A DNA stretch of 6,872 nt from Alphaproteobacteria bacterium. Lineage in GTDB: Bacteria; Pseudomonadota; Alphaproteobacteria; Rhizobiales; Xanthobacteraceae. Made by a program: the position numbers and the translations under genes. The stretch is from positions 1 to 6,872 of the forward strand of contig VAZS01000059.1 in the NCBI GenBank assembly GCA_005884855.1, in the 5' to 3' direction. The notes under the pieces were generated by a model. It saw only the letters and a list, made by a program, of their open reading frames with translations, searched no databases and had not been told where the DNA came from. Shown in pieces: positions 1-5,081 of this stretch (its first letter is position 1; the number at the start of each line of letters is the position of its first letter).

Positions 1-116
1 TTCTGGCTATCCAGCTTCGCCTCGGCATTCGCGGGTTCAATTCCCCCGGCATAAAGCATCAACACCGCAGCCAGCACTGCCGCGAACAGTTTCCCAGGTG
101 ATCTCGCTGGCATCAT
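1..116 (-). CDS. N-terminus of a secreted protein with signal peptide (partial, runs off left edge)
   Basis: Only the first 38 codons are in the window. They begin with a double ATG (114-116 and 111-113), and a GGAG Shine-Dalgarno match at 124-127 lies 7 nt before the first ATG. The translation begins MMPARSPGKLFAAVLAAVLM and continues through a hydrophobic stretch to GIEPANAEAKLDSQ. This is a textbook Sec signal peptide: a short positive n-region (R5, K9), a hydrophobic core at about residues 10-24 and a likely signal peptidase I site after the ANA motif (about residue 31), so the product is probably periplasmic or secreted. It starts 38 bp after the isomerase stop codon on the same strand, so the two may be co-transcribed. 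The mature domain lies outside the window and I do not assign a function. Small L,D-transpeptidase-type enzymes in this group start in a similar way, but that is only a guess. Confidence 0.7.
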   Translation of the reverse strand, partial: MMPARSPGKLFAAVLAAVLMLYAGGIEPANAEAKLDSQ

Positions 117-154
117 GGAAGTACTCCGCTTTACAAGCGATCGAGTTTGTAATC

Positions 155-778
155 CTACACCTGCGAACGGTAGGGTGGACGTCCTGATTTTAATGCGTCC
201 GCGAGCAGTTCGATCCGATCCTGTCCCCAGAATACCTCGCCATCGAGCACATAGACCGGTGAACCGAACACATCGGCGGCCAGCGCATCCTGCCGGTTTT
301 GCTCGTAGGCAGTGCTGATCTCATCGGATCCCGATCGCTCGACCACTTGCTTGCCGGAAAGCCCGGACTGGTCAGCCAATTGCATCAAGGTCGCGGGTTC
401 GGCAAGATTGAGCTGCCCTTCCCACACCGCCGCAAATGCGCGCCGCATAAAAGGCTCGGGATCAACGCCGGCTTGAATGGCGGCGATCACCACGCCATCC
501 GCGAGCCGCGCGTTGAAGGGCCAGTTCGCCGGCTGCAGATGAAATTTCAAGCCGCGTTTGTCACGCCAACGCTGCAGCTCGACCATGCGATAGCGTTGCC
601 GTACCGGATGGCGCTTCATCAGCGGCAGGCCGCCGGTTTCAGAAAACAGGTCGACCAGCACCACCGGCTTGTAATTCACTTTCAGATCGTAGGTTTTTGC
701 AACGTCCCGGAACACATTGTGCCCGATATAGGCCCATGGGGATTGGAACGAAAAATAGTAATCGACCTGACGCGGCAT
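155..778 (-). CDS. 2-hydroxychromene-2-carboxylate isomerase family protein (GST-kappa / DsbA-like thioredoxin fold)
   Basis: The 207-residue product has the length and layout of the HCCA isomerase/GST-kappa family. The first beta strand runs into an F-x-S-P-W-A-Y motif (about residues 11-17), where Ser13 matches the serine that activates glutathione in this family. A helical insert follows (about residues 45-150). The C-terminal thioredoxin half carries FGSP (171-174), which includes the expected cis-proline, and then DGEVFWGQDR (179-188), a family hallmark. There is no signal peptide, so it is cytosolic. Known members isomerise 2-hydroxychromene-2-carboxylate in naphthalene breakdown with glutathione, but no aromatic-degradation genes are visible here, so the real substrate is open. 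The ATG at 776-778 follows a GGGGAG Shine-Dalgarno (784-789) by 5 nt. The gene is transcribed away from the atp operon. The family call is firm; the reaction is inferred. Confidence 0.88.
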   Translation of the reverse strand: MPRQVDYYFSFQSPWAYIGHNVFRDVAKTYDLKVNYKPVVLVDLFSETGGLPLMKRHPVRQRYRMVELQRWRDKRGLKFHLQPANWPFNARLADGVVIAAIQAGVDPEPFMRRAFAAVWEGQLNLAEPATLMQLADQSGLSGKQVVERSGSDEISTAYEQNRQDALAADVFGSPVYVLDGEVFWGQDRIELLADALKSGRPPYRSQV

Positions 779-1261
779 ACGGACTCCCCGAATCTACATG
801 ACTGCGTATCCCAACAGACCCGCACAGCCGATGCAAGATCGATCCTGGCGCCGCTCCGGGCGTATGACGCAGCACCCGTTCGAGCGCGAGCAATCGCGTT
901 GGCACAATTCAATGATGTGAGTTCGATGGCTTTGATATCGATGCGCACGAGCCTGAAGAGAGAGTCGCTGAGCGCCAGCGGCAGACTTTCATCACTGCCG
1001 CAGCCGTTTGCTCGCCGCTCAGGCGTATTGTCCGCCCCGGCTCAATCGCAATTGCCCCACCGCGCGATGAGGTATTGCACTGCGGCGACTGGCCGGCCCC
1101 CGGGCCTCCAGTCAATTCGGAAAACGATGTGGCATCAATAGCTTATATGGTTATGACACAATCTTGACTTGCTTGGATACGCTCAGTATGGTCCGCGCGG
1201 CTTCAGAGGGTGACGGGCGGTCATTTCCATCAACGCAAGCTTCGTTTCGGGTCTGCACAGC
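779..1261. other. Divergent intergenic region (483 bp) between the isomerase gene and the atp operon
   Basis: I see no convincing gene here. Open frames exist on both strands but are short or run through as antisense shadows of the isomerase gene, and none has a recognisable protein signature. The region must hold promoters for two divergent units. The atp-side candidate is listed separately at 1164-1192. For the isomerase only a weak match is visible on the minus strand: TTGCAT (831-836) and TGGGAT (808-813) with a 17-nt spacer. A GC-rich tract at 1091-1106 contains the palindrome GGCCGGCC overlapping CCCGGG. No tRNA cloverleaf, small-RNA signature or direct-repeat array was noticed. Confidence 0.6.
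1164..1192 (+). promoter_or_regulatory. Putative sigma70-type promoter of the atp F0 operon
   Basis: TTGACT at 1164-1169 (five of six matches to TTGACA) and TATGGT at 1187-1192 (four of six matches to TATAAT) are separated by exactly 17 nt. Transcription would start near 1199, leaving a leader of about 60 nt before the atpI ATG at 1262. It is the best -35/-10 pair I see in the 480-bp gap and is in the right place and direction. This is consensus matching only. Confidence 0.55.
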
Positions 1262-1639
1262 ATGGCTGACGGCGCGAATGACAGCGAAAATGGAAGTCGC
1301 GATAGATCGTCGCCGGATGAAGCCGCGCTTTCCGCAAGGCTCGGAAGTCTGGATCACCGGTTGTCCGCAATTCGGGACGGCCGAAAGATCGAGACTGACC
1401 AACCCGGAACTGGAAGCGGAGACGGAGCTGCCAGAGCCTCGGCGATGGCGCGCGGTTTCCGGCTTTCTTCGGAGTTGATCGCCGGCGTTGTCGTCGGAGC
1501 GGTGATTGGCTGGGGCTTCGACCGCTTGCTGTCAACGTCGCCGTGGGGGCTCATCGTGTTCTTTCTGCTCGGCTTCGCCGCCGGGGTGGTCAACGTGATG
1601 AGATCCGCGGGCGTGGCTCCGGACAGAACCACCCGTTAA
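1262..1639 (+). CDS. atpI: ATP synthase protein I (AtpI), F0 operon accessory membrane protein
   Basis: This is the first gene of the F0 operon. AtpI proteins are small membrane proteins thought to help assemble the c-ring; they are not subunits of the finished enzyme. The 125-residue product has a long polar, Ser/Asp/Arg-rich N-terminal part (1-65). Two membrane helices follow: about 70-90, containing AGVVVGAVIGWGFDR, and about 95-114, containing PWGLIVFFLLGFAAGVVNVM. This glycine-rich helical hairpin is typical of the family, and the PWG turn and the closing G-x-x-N-V-M-R are as in alphaproteobacterial AtpI. The start at 1262 gives the usual length, although only a weak Shine-Dalgarno (around TTTCGGGT) is visible upstream. 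The stop TAA (1637-1639) lies 69 bp before the preferred atpB start. The family assignment rests on motif, topology and position. Confidence 0.9.
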   Translation: MADGANDSENGSRDRSSPDEAALSARLGSLDHRLSAIRDGRKIETDQPGTGSGDGAARASAMARGFRLSSELIAGVVVGAVIGWGFDRLLSTSPWGLIVFFLLGFAAGVVNVMRSAGVAPDRTTR

Positions 1640-1708
1640 GTAGCGGAAAGCCGAAACGATTGAATGCAGAGCGCCGGCGTGGCCGGCGGACCAAGAGATG
1701 CCGCGCGG

Positions 1709-2458
1709 ATGATCGATCCGATCCACCAGTTTAACATCGACAAGATCTTCACGATCGGCCACATCGGCAATCAGGAGATCGCCTTCACTAACTCAACAGC
1801 GTACATGTTCGGCTCGGTGGCGCTGATTTCGCTGCTGATGATCGGCGGCTCGGCCGGGCGGCAGCTGGTGCCGGGACGAATTCAATCGGTCGCGGAGCTG
1901 TGTTACGAATTCGTTGCCGACACCATCCGGTCGACGGCCGGCAGGGAAGGAATGAAGTTCTTTCCGCTGGTGTTCTCGATTTTCATGCTGGTGGCCGTTT
2001 CCAACATCATTGGGATCATTCCCTACGCCTTTACGATCTCAAGCCACATCATCGTAACCGCGGCCTTGGCGCTATTGGTCTTCTTCACCGTGCTGGTTTA
2101 CGGCTTCTACAAGAACGGCCTGAAATTCTTCAAGCTGTTCGTGCCTTCGGGCATTCCATTGGCCATTCTGCCGCTCGTCGTACTGATCGAGATCATCTCG
2201 TTCCTGTCGCGCCCTATTTCGCACAGCGTGCGTCTGTTCGCCAATATGCTGGCCGGCCACATCACCCTGAAAGTGTTCGCAAGCTTCGTAACCATGTTGG
2301 GAGCGATGGGCATTCTCGGCTGGGCCGGCGCCGTATTGCCGCTCGCGCTGACGGTTGCGCTGACCGCGCTCGAATTGCTGGTCGCCTTCCTGCAAGCTTA
2401 CGTCTTCACCATCCTCACCTGCATCTACATCAACGATGCTATCCATCCGGGCCACTGA
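1709..2458 (+). CDS. atpB: F0F1 ATP synthase subunit a
   Basis: Subunit a forms the stationary half-channels that carry protons to and from the c-ring in the inner membrane. The 249-residue product opens with [14 protein letters not shown], the usual alphaproteobacterial start. It is strongly hydrophobic, with membrane segments at about 33-48, 87-108, 113-132, 147-167 and 187-245. The signature [14 protein letters not shown] (171-184) contains Arg175, the equivalent of the essential E. coli Arg210. Gln229 in [10 protein letters not shown] matches E. coli Gln252. An in-frame ATG at 1664 would add 15 residues ([15 protein letters not shown]) unlike the family; I prefer 1709, which gives the standard length and follows AAGAGA (1693-1698) at a 10-nt spacing. 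The stop lies 39 bp before atpE. The protein appears intact and functional. Confidence 0.96.
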   Translation: MIDPIHQFNIDKIFTIGHIGNQEIAFTNSTAYMFGSVALISLLMIGGSAGRQLVPGRIQSVAELCYEFVADTIRSTAGREGMKFFPLVFSIFMLVAVSNIIGIIPYAFTISSHIIVTAALALLVFFTVLVYGFYKNGLKFFKLFVPSGIPLAILPLVVLIEIISFLSRPISHSVRLFANMLAGHITLKVFASFVTMLGAMGILGWAGAVLPLALTVALTALELLVAFLQAYVFTILTCIYINDAIHPGH

Positions 2459-2480
2459 ACCGGCCTTTCTATCAAACCTC

Positions 2481-2488
2481 GAGAAGGA
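2481..2488 (+). promoter_or_regulatory. Strong Shine-Dalgarno of atpE
   Basis: GAGAAGGA followed by GT includes AAGGAG, a long match to the anti-Shine-Dalgarno, 9-10 nt before the ATG at 2498. It is the strongest ribosome-binding site in the atp operon, which fits the need for many more c subunits (a ring of roughly 10-15) than a, b or b' per enzyme. Confidence 0.75.
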
Positions 2489-2497
2489 GTTCGTTTC

Positions 2498-2725
2498 ATG
2501 GATCCGATTGCCGCGAAGTATATTGGCGCTGGTATTGCCTGCATTGGCATGGGTGGCGCCGGCGCTGGCGTGGGCATCATCTTCGGCAACTATCTGGCCG
2601 CTGCGGTGCGCAATCCTTCGGCAGCACAGGGCCAGTTCGGCAATCTGATTTTCGGCTTTGCCGTGACCGAAGCGCTCGGCATCTTCTCGCTGCTAATCGC
2701 GCTGCTGCTGTTGTTCGCCCTTTGA
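2498..2725 (+). CDS. atpE: F0F1 ATP synthase subunit c
   Basis: Subunit c is the proton-carrying unit of the rotating ring in the membrane. The 75-residue product is a helical hairpin. Helix 1 (about 8-32) carries the alternating glycines G20, G22, G24 and G26 that let neighbouring helices pack. The polar loop has the conserved R38-N39-P40 that touches subunits gamma and epsilon. Helix 2 (about 48-73) holds the proton-binding Glu58 in [10 protein letters not shown], equivalent to E. coli Asp61. The residues after Glu58 are Ala-Leu rather than the Ser/Thr-rich sodium site of Na+-type rings, so this is a proton-type c subunit. Length and motifs match alphaproteobacterial c. The start is fixed by a strong Shine-Dalgarno. 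An 80-bp gap with an inverted repeat separates it from the next gene. Confidence 0.97.
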   Translation: MDPIAAKYIGAGIACIGMGGAGAGVGIIFGNYLAAAVRNPSAAQGQFGNLIFGFAVTEALGIFSLLIALLLLFAL

Positions 2726-2738
2726 TATTGTTTTAGCT

Positions 2739-2785
2739 GCGCGCATTCCCATCATAAGACGGTATCGATCTTGCGTAATACGCGC
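2739..2785 (+). repeat. Inverted repeat in the atpE-atpF' intercistronic gap
   Basis: GCGCGCATT (2739-2747) and AATACGCGC (2777-2785) are complementary over 9 positions with one C-A mismatch, around a 29-nt loop. The element lies wholly in the gap after atpE and ends 10 nt before the Shine-Dalgarno of the b' gene. There is no U-tract after it, so it is not a normal terminator. It could stabilise the atpE message end or slow expression of downstream genes; this is inferred from position and pairing only. Confidence 0.35.
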
Positions 2786-2794
2786 TAGCCGAAC

Positions 2795-2800
2795 AGGAGA
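2795..2800 (+). promoter_or_regulatory. Shine-Dalgarno that decides the TTG start of the b' gene
   Basis: AGGAGA sits 5 nt before the TTG at 2806-2808. There is no in-frame ATG near the N-terminus, and the residues after the TTG (ADSHGG...) resemble the usual start of this b' family, so this site supports translation from TTG. Confidence 0.7.
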
Positions 2801-2805
2801 GCCCA

Positions 2806-3360
2806 TTGGCTGACAGTCATGGCGGCGCCAATGGCACGACCGCCCACACCGAAGCTGACGCTCATGGACGCGCGTTTCCGCCGTTCCAGAAGGAGACGTT
2901 TGCTTCTCAGTTGCTGTCGCTGCTGATCGCGTTCGTCGCGCTATATCTGATCGTCTCGCGAATTGCGCTGCCGAGGGTCGGCAGCCTGCTCGACGCGCGT
3001 CAGAATGCGATCGATAGCGATCTGGCCGAGGCGCAAAAGCTGAGGGATGACTCCAGCGAGGCGCTGAAAGCCTATGAAAACGAACTCGCCGCTGCGCGCT
3101 CCCGCGCGCAAGCGATCGGTAACGAGACCCGCGAAAAGCTGAACGCGGCATCGGAAGCCGAGCGCAAACGGCTCGAGGAACGGCTGTCGCTGAAGCTGGC
3201 GGAAGCCGAAAAAAGCATTGCATCGACGCGCGCGAACGCAATGAGGAACGTCCGCGGTATCGCTGCGGAAGCCGCTAGCGCGATCGTGCAGCGACTCACC
3301 GGCGTGGCGCCTGACGGCAAATCGGTGGACAGCGCCGTCGACGCATCGTTGAAAGGATAA
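2806..3360 (+). CDS. atpF': F0F1 ATP synthase subunit b' (second b-type stalk subunit)
   Basis: In alphaproteobacteria and photosynthetic bacteria the peripheral stalk is a b/b' heterodimer that holds F1 still against the rotor. This is the b' copy, called atpG or atpF' in different annotations. The 184-residue product has a His/Gly/Thr-rich polar N-terminus (1-22), then [13 protein letters not shown] (24-36) leading into one membrane helix (about 33-54) that ends in LPRVG. After that comes a long charged Ala/Glu/Arg coiled coil (about 62-165). The N-terminal extension and the PPFQ-x-x-TFASQ entry to the membrane helix mark b' rather than b. It begins with TTG, supported by AGGAGA at 2795-2800. 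The stop lies only 5 bp before atpF, whose ribosome-binding site sits inside the end of this gene, so b' and b are likely translationally coupled. Confidence 0.93.
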   Translation: MADSHGGANGTTAHTEADAHGRAFPPFQKETFASQLLSLLIAFVALYLIVSRIALPRVGSLLDARQNAIDSDLAEAQKLRDDSSEALKAYENELAAARSRAQAIGNETREKLNAASEAERKRLEERLSLKLAEAEKSIASTRANAMRNVRGIAAEAASAIVQRLTGVAPDGKSVDSAVDASLKG

Positions 3361-3365
3361 TATCG

Positions 3366-3851
3366 ATGTTCGCCGAACCGGAATTCTGGGTCGCCGTCGC
3401 CTTCGTCATACTGATGGGCATATTCGGCTATTTCGGCATTCACCACACGGTGCTCAAGACGCTCGATCATCGCAGCGACCGCATCAAGGCCGAGCTAGAT
3501 GACGCGCGCCGCCTCAAGGAAGAGGCCGCCAAACTGCTCAGCGAATACCAGGCGCGCCGCGCCAGCGCCGAACGCGAGGCGCAGGACATCATTGAGAGTG
3601 CAAAAGCCGAAGCCGAGCGCATTGCTGCCGAGGCCAAGACCAAGATGGAAGATTTCGTCACCAGGCGCACCAAAACCGCCGAGAGCAAGATCGCGCTGGC
3701 AGAAGCCCAGGCCATGGCCGATGTGCGTGCGGCAGCCGCTGATGCCGCAGTGACCGCGGCCTCGACCATCCTTTCCCAGTCGGTGAAGGGCGATGTCGCC
3801 AACGATCTGTTGTCCAAGGGCATTGCCGAAGTTCGCGAAAAGCTGAACTGA
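3366..3851 (+). CDS. atpF: F0F1 ATP synthase subunit b
   Basis: This is the partner of b' in the peripheral stalk. The 161-residue product begins [20 protein letters not shown]. It has a single N-terminal membrane helix (about 7-27), then [20 protein letters not shown] (35-54), the conserved start of the dimerisation helix. A long coiled coil rich in Ala, Glu and Lys runs to about residue 140, and the C-terminus ([11 protein letters not shown]) is the expected delta-binding end. The ATG at 3366 follows AAAGGA (3352-3357) with 8 nt spacing; this site overlaps the last codons of the b' gene, consistent with coupled, roughly 1:1 production. It is the last gene of the F0 operon. No F1 genes follow, as is usual in this group, where atpHAGDC is a separate operon. 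The next gene is convergent. Confidence 0.95.
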   Translation: MFAEPEFWVAVAFVILMGIFGYFGIHHTVLKTLDHRSDRIKAELDDARRLKEEAAKLLSEYQARRASAEREAQDIIESAKAEAERIAAEAKTKMEDFVTRRTKTAESKIALAEAQAMADVRAAAADAAVTAASTILSQSVKGDVANDLLSKGIAEVREKLN

Positions 3852-3856
3852 ACGAC

Positions 3857-3884
3857 GCCGGGAAAGGACCCGGCAATCCGGTCC
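3857..3884. terminator. Overlapping inverted repeats between convergent genes; possible terminator
   Basis: GCCGGG (3857-3862) and CCCGGC (3869-3874) form a perfect 6-bp GC stem with a 6-nt AAAGGA loop, starting 5 nt after the atpF stop. A second stem, GGACCCGG (3866-3873) with CCGGTCC (3878-3884), pairs with a single bulge and shares bases with the first, so only one can form at a time. No T-run follows directly on the plus strand (a T5 occurs only at 3900-3904, already inside the opposing gene), so classic intrinsic termination is uncertain. The position between two converging stops supports a transcript-end role. Confidence 0.4.
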
Positions 3885-3895
3885 ACTACAGCTTT

Positions 3896-4561
3896 CTAAT
3901 TTTTCTGGCGCGCAACTGGTTTTGGCTTGGCCTGCGGCTTCAGCGCTTGCGGATCGAAGCCGATATAGAAGATGTAGGCATCGGCGGTCGCGCCCGATGG
4001 CACGGGATACACCAGGTCTTCAGCGATCAGCGTGAACGGCTCACTGCCGTTTTCGGACATCGGCACCGCGGTCTGGTAAGCTTTGGTGGCGATGGTCTTT
4101 TCTTGCACGCCACCCTGCACCACCGCGACACGCAGCGGAATATCGATGGTAGAGGGCGCACCAGCCGGTCCGGCGATGACGCGACCCTGAATGCCTATGC
4201 GCGCGGTGATCTGGTCGCCGGTTTTGGTGCACTGACGCGCAGTGCGGGTGATTGTCGCTTGAAAGCGCACGTCGTTACCGACCGGCTGCTTGCCTGGCGC
4301 AGCCACGGCATACGTCGACGCCCCGGCGCGAATCGTGACCGGCGGACAGCTCAAATCGTTTTCGGGTTCGGGCGAAACGATGGTTGGAGCCGCCGCGGGC
4401 TCGTCCGACTTGCCGCCAAAAAGACTTTTGAAGCGATCGCCGAGCGACTGCGATGCGGCCGGCGAGACAAGCATGCCGCAGCTAATTGCAACCGAGACCA
4501 CAGCCACGATCCCGATCTTCCGCAGCCCGATAGCCGTCATCATGCCCCGTCCATCATCCAT
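3896..4561 (-). CDS. Uncharacterised exported protein, predicted periplasmic
   Basis: I do not recognise a named family. The 221-residue product has an N-terminal signal peptide: positive residues R14 and K15, a hydrophobic stretch at about 16-32 and a plausible signal peptidase I site after AAS (35-37), giving a mature protein starting QSLGDRFKSLFGG. A Pro/Ala/Glu-rich linker follows (about 52-70), then a domain of about 135 residues with alternating hydrophobic and polar residues that suggests beta strands. The mature part has just two cysteines, C72 (LSCPPV) and C111 (ARQCTK), which could form a disulfide. The tail (208-221) is Lys/Pro-rich. The start is ambiguous: ATGs at 4561, 4543 and 4540 are in frame, and the latter two would give a more usual signal peptide without the acidic MDDGRG lead. 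It lies 23 bp after the damaged acetyltransferase gene and is probably the last gene of the thrC unit. Confidence 0.75.
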   Translation of the reverse strand: MDDGRGMMTAIGLRKIGIVAVVSVAISCGMLVSPAASQSLGDRFKSLFGGKSDEPAAAPTIVSPEPENDLSCPPVTIRAGASTYAVAAPGKQPVGNDVRFQATITRTARQCTKTGDQITARIGIQGRVIAGPAGAPSTIDIPLRVAVVQGGVQEKTIATKAYQTAVPMSENGSEPFTLIAEDLVYPVPSGATADAYIFYIGFDPQALKPQAKPKPVARQKN

Positions 4562-4584
4562 TACGCGTTCTTCTGTTTAACCGA

Positions 4585-5030
4585 TCAGCCGCGGAAATCC
4601 TCGTGCAACAAGCCGAACAGCAGATGGTCCTGCCAGACGCCGTTGATGCAAAGATAGCGCCGCGCCAGCCCCTCCCGCGTGAAGCCGCATTTCTCCAGCA
4701 CCCGAATCGAGGCCTCATTGGACGGAATGCAGGCCGCCTCGATGCGGTGAAGATTGAGCTCACCGAACAGCGATGGCAGCAACACGCGCAAGGCCGAGGT
4801 CATGTAGCCGCGATGCGCATGGGGTTCCCCGACCCAGTACCCGATGGTACCCGCCTGCACGATGCCGCGGCGCACGTTCGCCAAAGTGATGCCGCCGATC
4901 ATCGCGCCGTCGGATTCGCGAAACACGACGAACGGATAGGAGCGGTCGGCGGCGATGTCTTCGTTATAGCGACGCAACCGCCGCCGAAACCCGGGGCCGG
5001 TCCGCTGGATGGCAGCCGAAACAGGGCCAT
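4585..5030 (-). pseudogene. RimJ/RimL-type GNAT N-acetyltransferase, apparently broken by an internal deletion
   Basis: From 4977 to 4585 an intact frame encodes the GNAT core of about 130 residues: FVVFRESDGAMIGGITLANV, then the acetyl-CoA region GYWVGEPHAHRGYMTSALRV, then HRIEAACIPSNEASIRVLEK and GFTREGLARRYLCINGVWQD. These are hallmarks of the ribosomal-protein alanine acetyltransferase branch. The only in-frame start codon for this core is a TTG at 4975-4977 with no Shine-Dalgarno; upstream the frame reads GFRRRL and then runs to a stop at 5050-5052 without another start. A good start does exist in another frame: ATG at 5028-5030, 10 nt after GGGGAG (5041-5046), reading MALFRLPSSGPAP, which matches the N-terminus I expect for this family. 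That frame stops at 4899-4901. Family members are about 200 residues, so roughly 50 residues between the two parts seem to be missing, with a frame change near 4990-5005. A short TTG-started protein cannot be excluded. It sits 51 bp after the M16 peptidase gene. Confidence 0.65.
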
Positions 5031-5081
5031 GTGTCCGATACTCCCCGCTCTACCCGGATCCGATCCCGGGCATCAACACCG

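Noticed and set aside
808..836. Minus-strand promoter for the isomerase (TTGCAT-N17-TGGGAT)
   Set aside because: The -10 box matches only three of six consensus positions; it is noted in the intergenic entry but not listed as a feature.
1091..1106. GC palindromes GGCCGGCC and CCCGGG as a terminator or operator
   Set aside because: The overlapping palindromes leave almost no loop, no T-run follows, and such runs arise by chance in GC-rich DNA.
299..1141. Plus-strand open frame of 280 codons
   Set aside because: It lies largely antisense to the well-supported isomerase gene and continues into the intergenic gap, with Arg/His-rich low-similarity content typical of a shadow frame in GC-rich DNA.
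1664..1708. Upstream atpB start at the ATG of 1664
   Set aside because: The extra 15 residues do not look like any subunit a N-terminus, and the start at 1709 gives the standard 249-residue protein.
1900..2736. Plus-strand open frame of 278 codons overlapping atpB and atpE
   Set aside because: It is a shifted frame through two proven genes; the translation is Arg/His/Ser-rich with no family motif.
1262..3851. Sodium-translocating N-ATPase operon as a novel system
   Set aside because: The c subunit lacks the sodium-site residues after Glu58, and the gene set (atpI, B, E, b', b without F1 genes) is the standard alphaproteobacterial proton-type F0 operon.
4478..4480. Cysteine 28 of the exported protein as a lipoprotein attachment site
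   Set aside because: The preceding residues are Ala-Ile-Ser, which lack the usual Leu/Val at -3, and the hydrophobic core continues past the cysteine to an AAS site; a signal peptidase I substrate fits better.
3947..4657. Plus-strand open frame of 236 codons
   Set aside because: It is antisense to the exported-protein gene; the minus-strand frame has a signal peptide and a sensible amino-acid composition, while this one does not.
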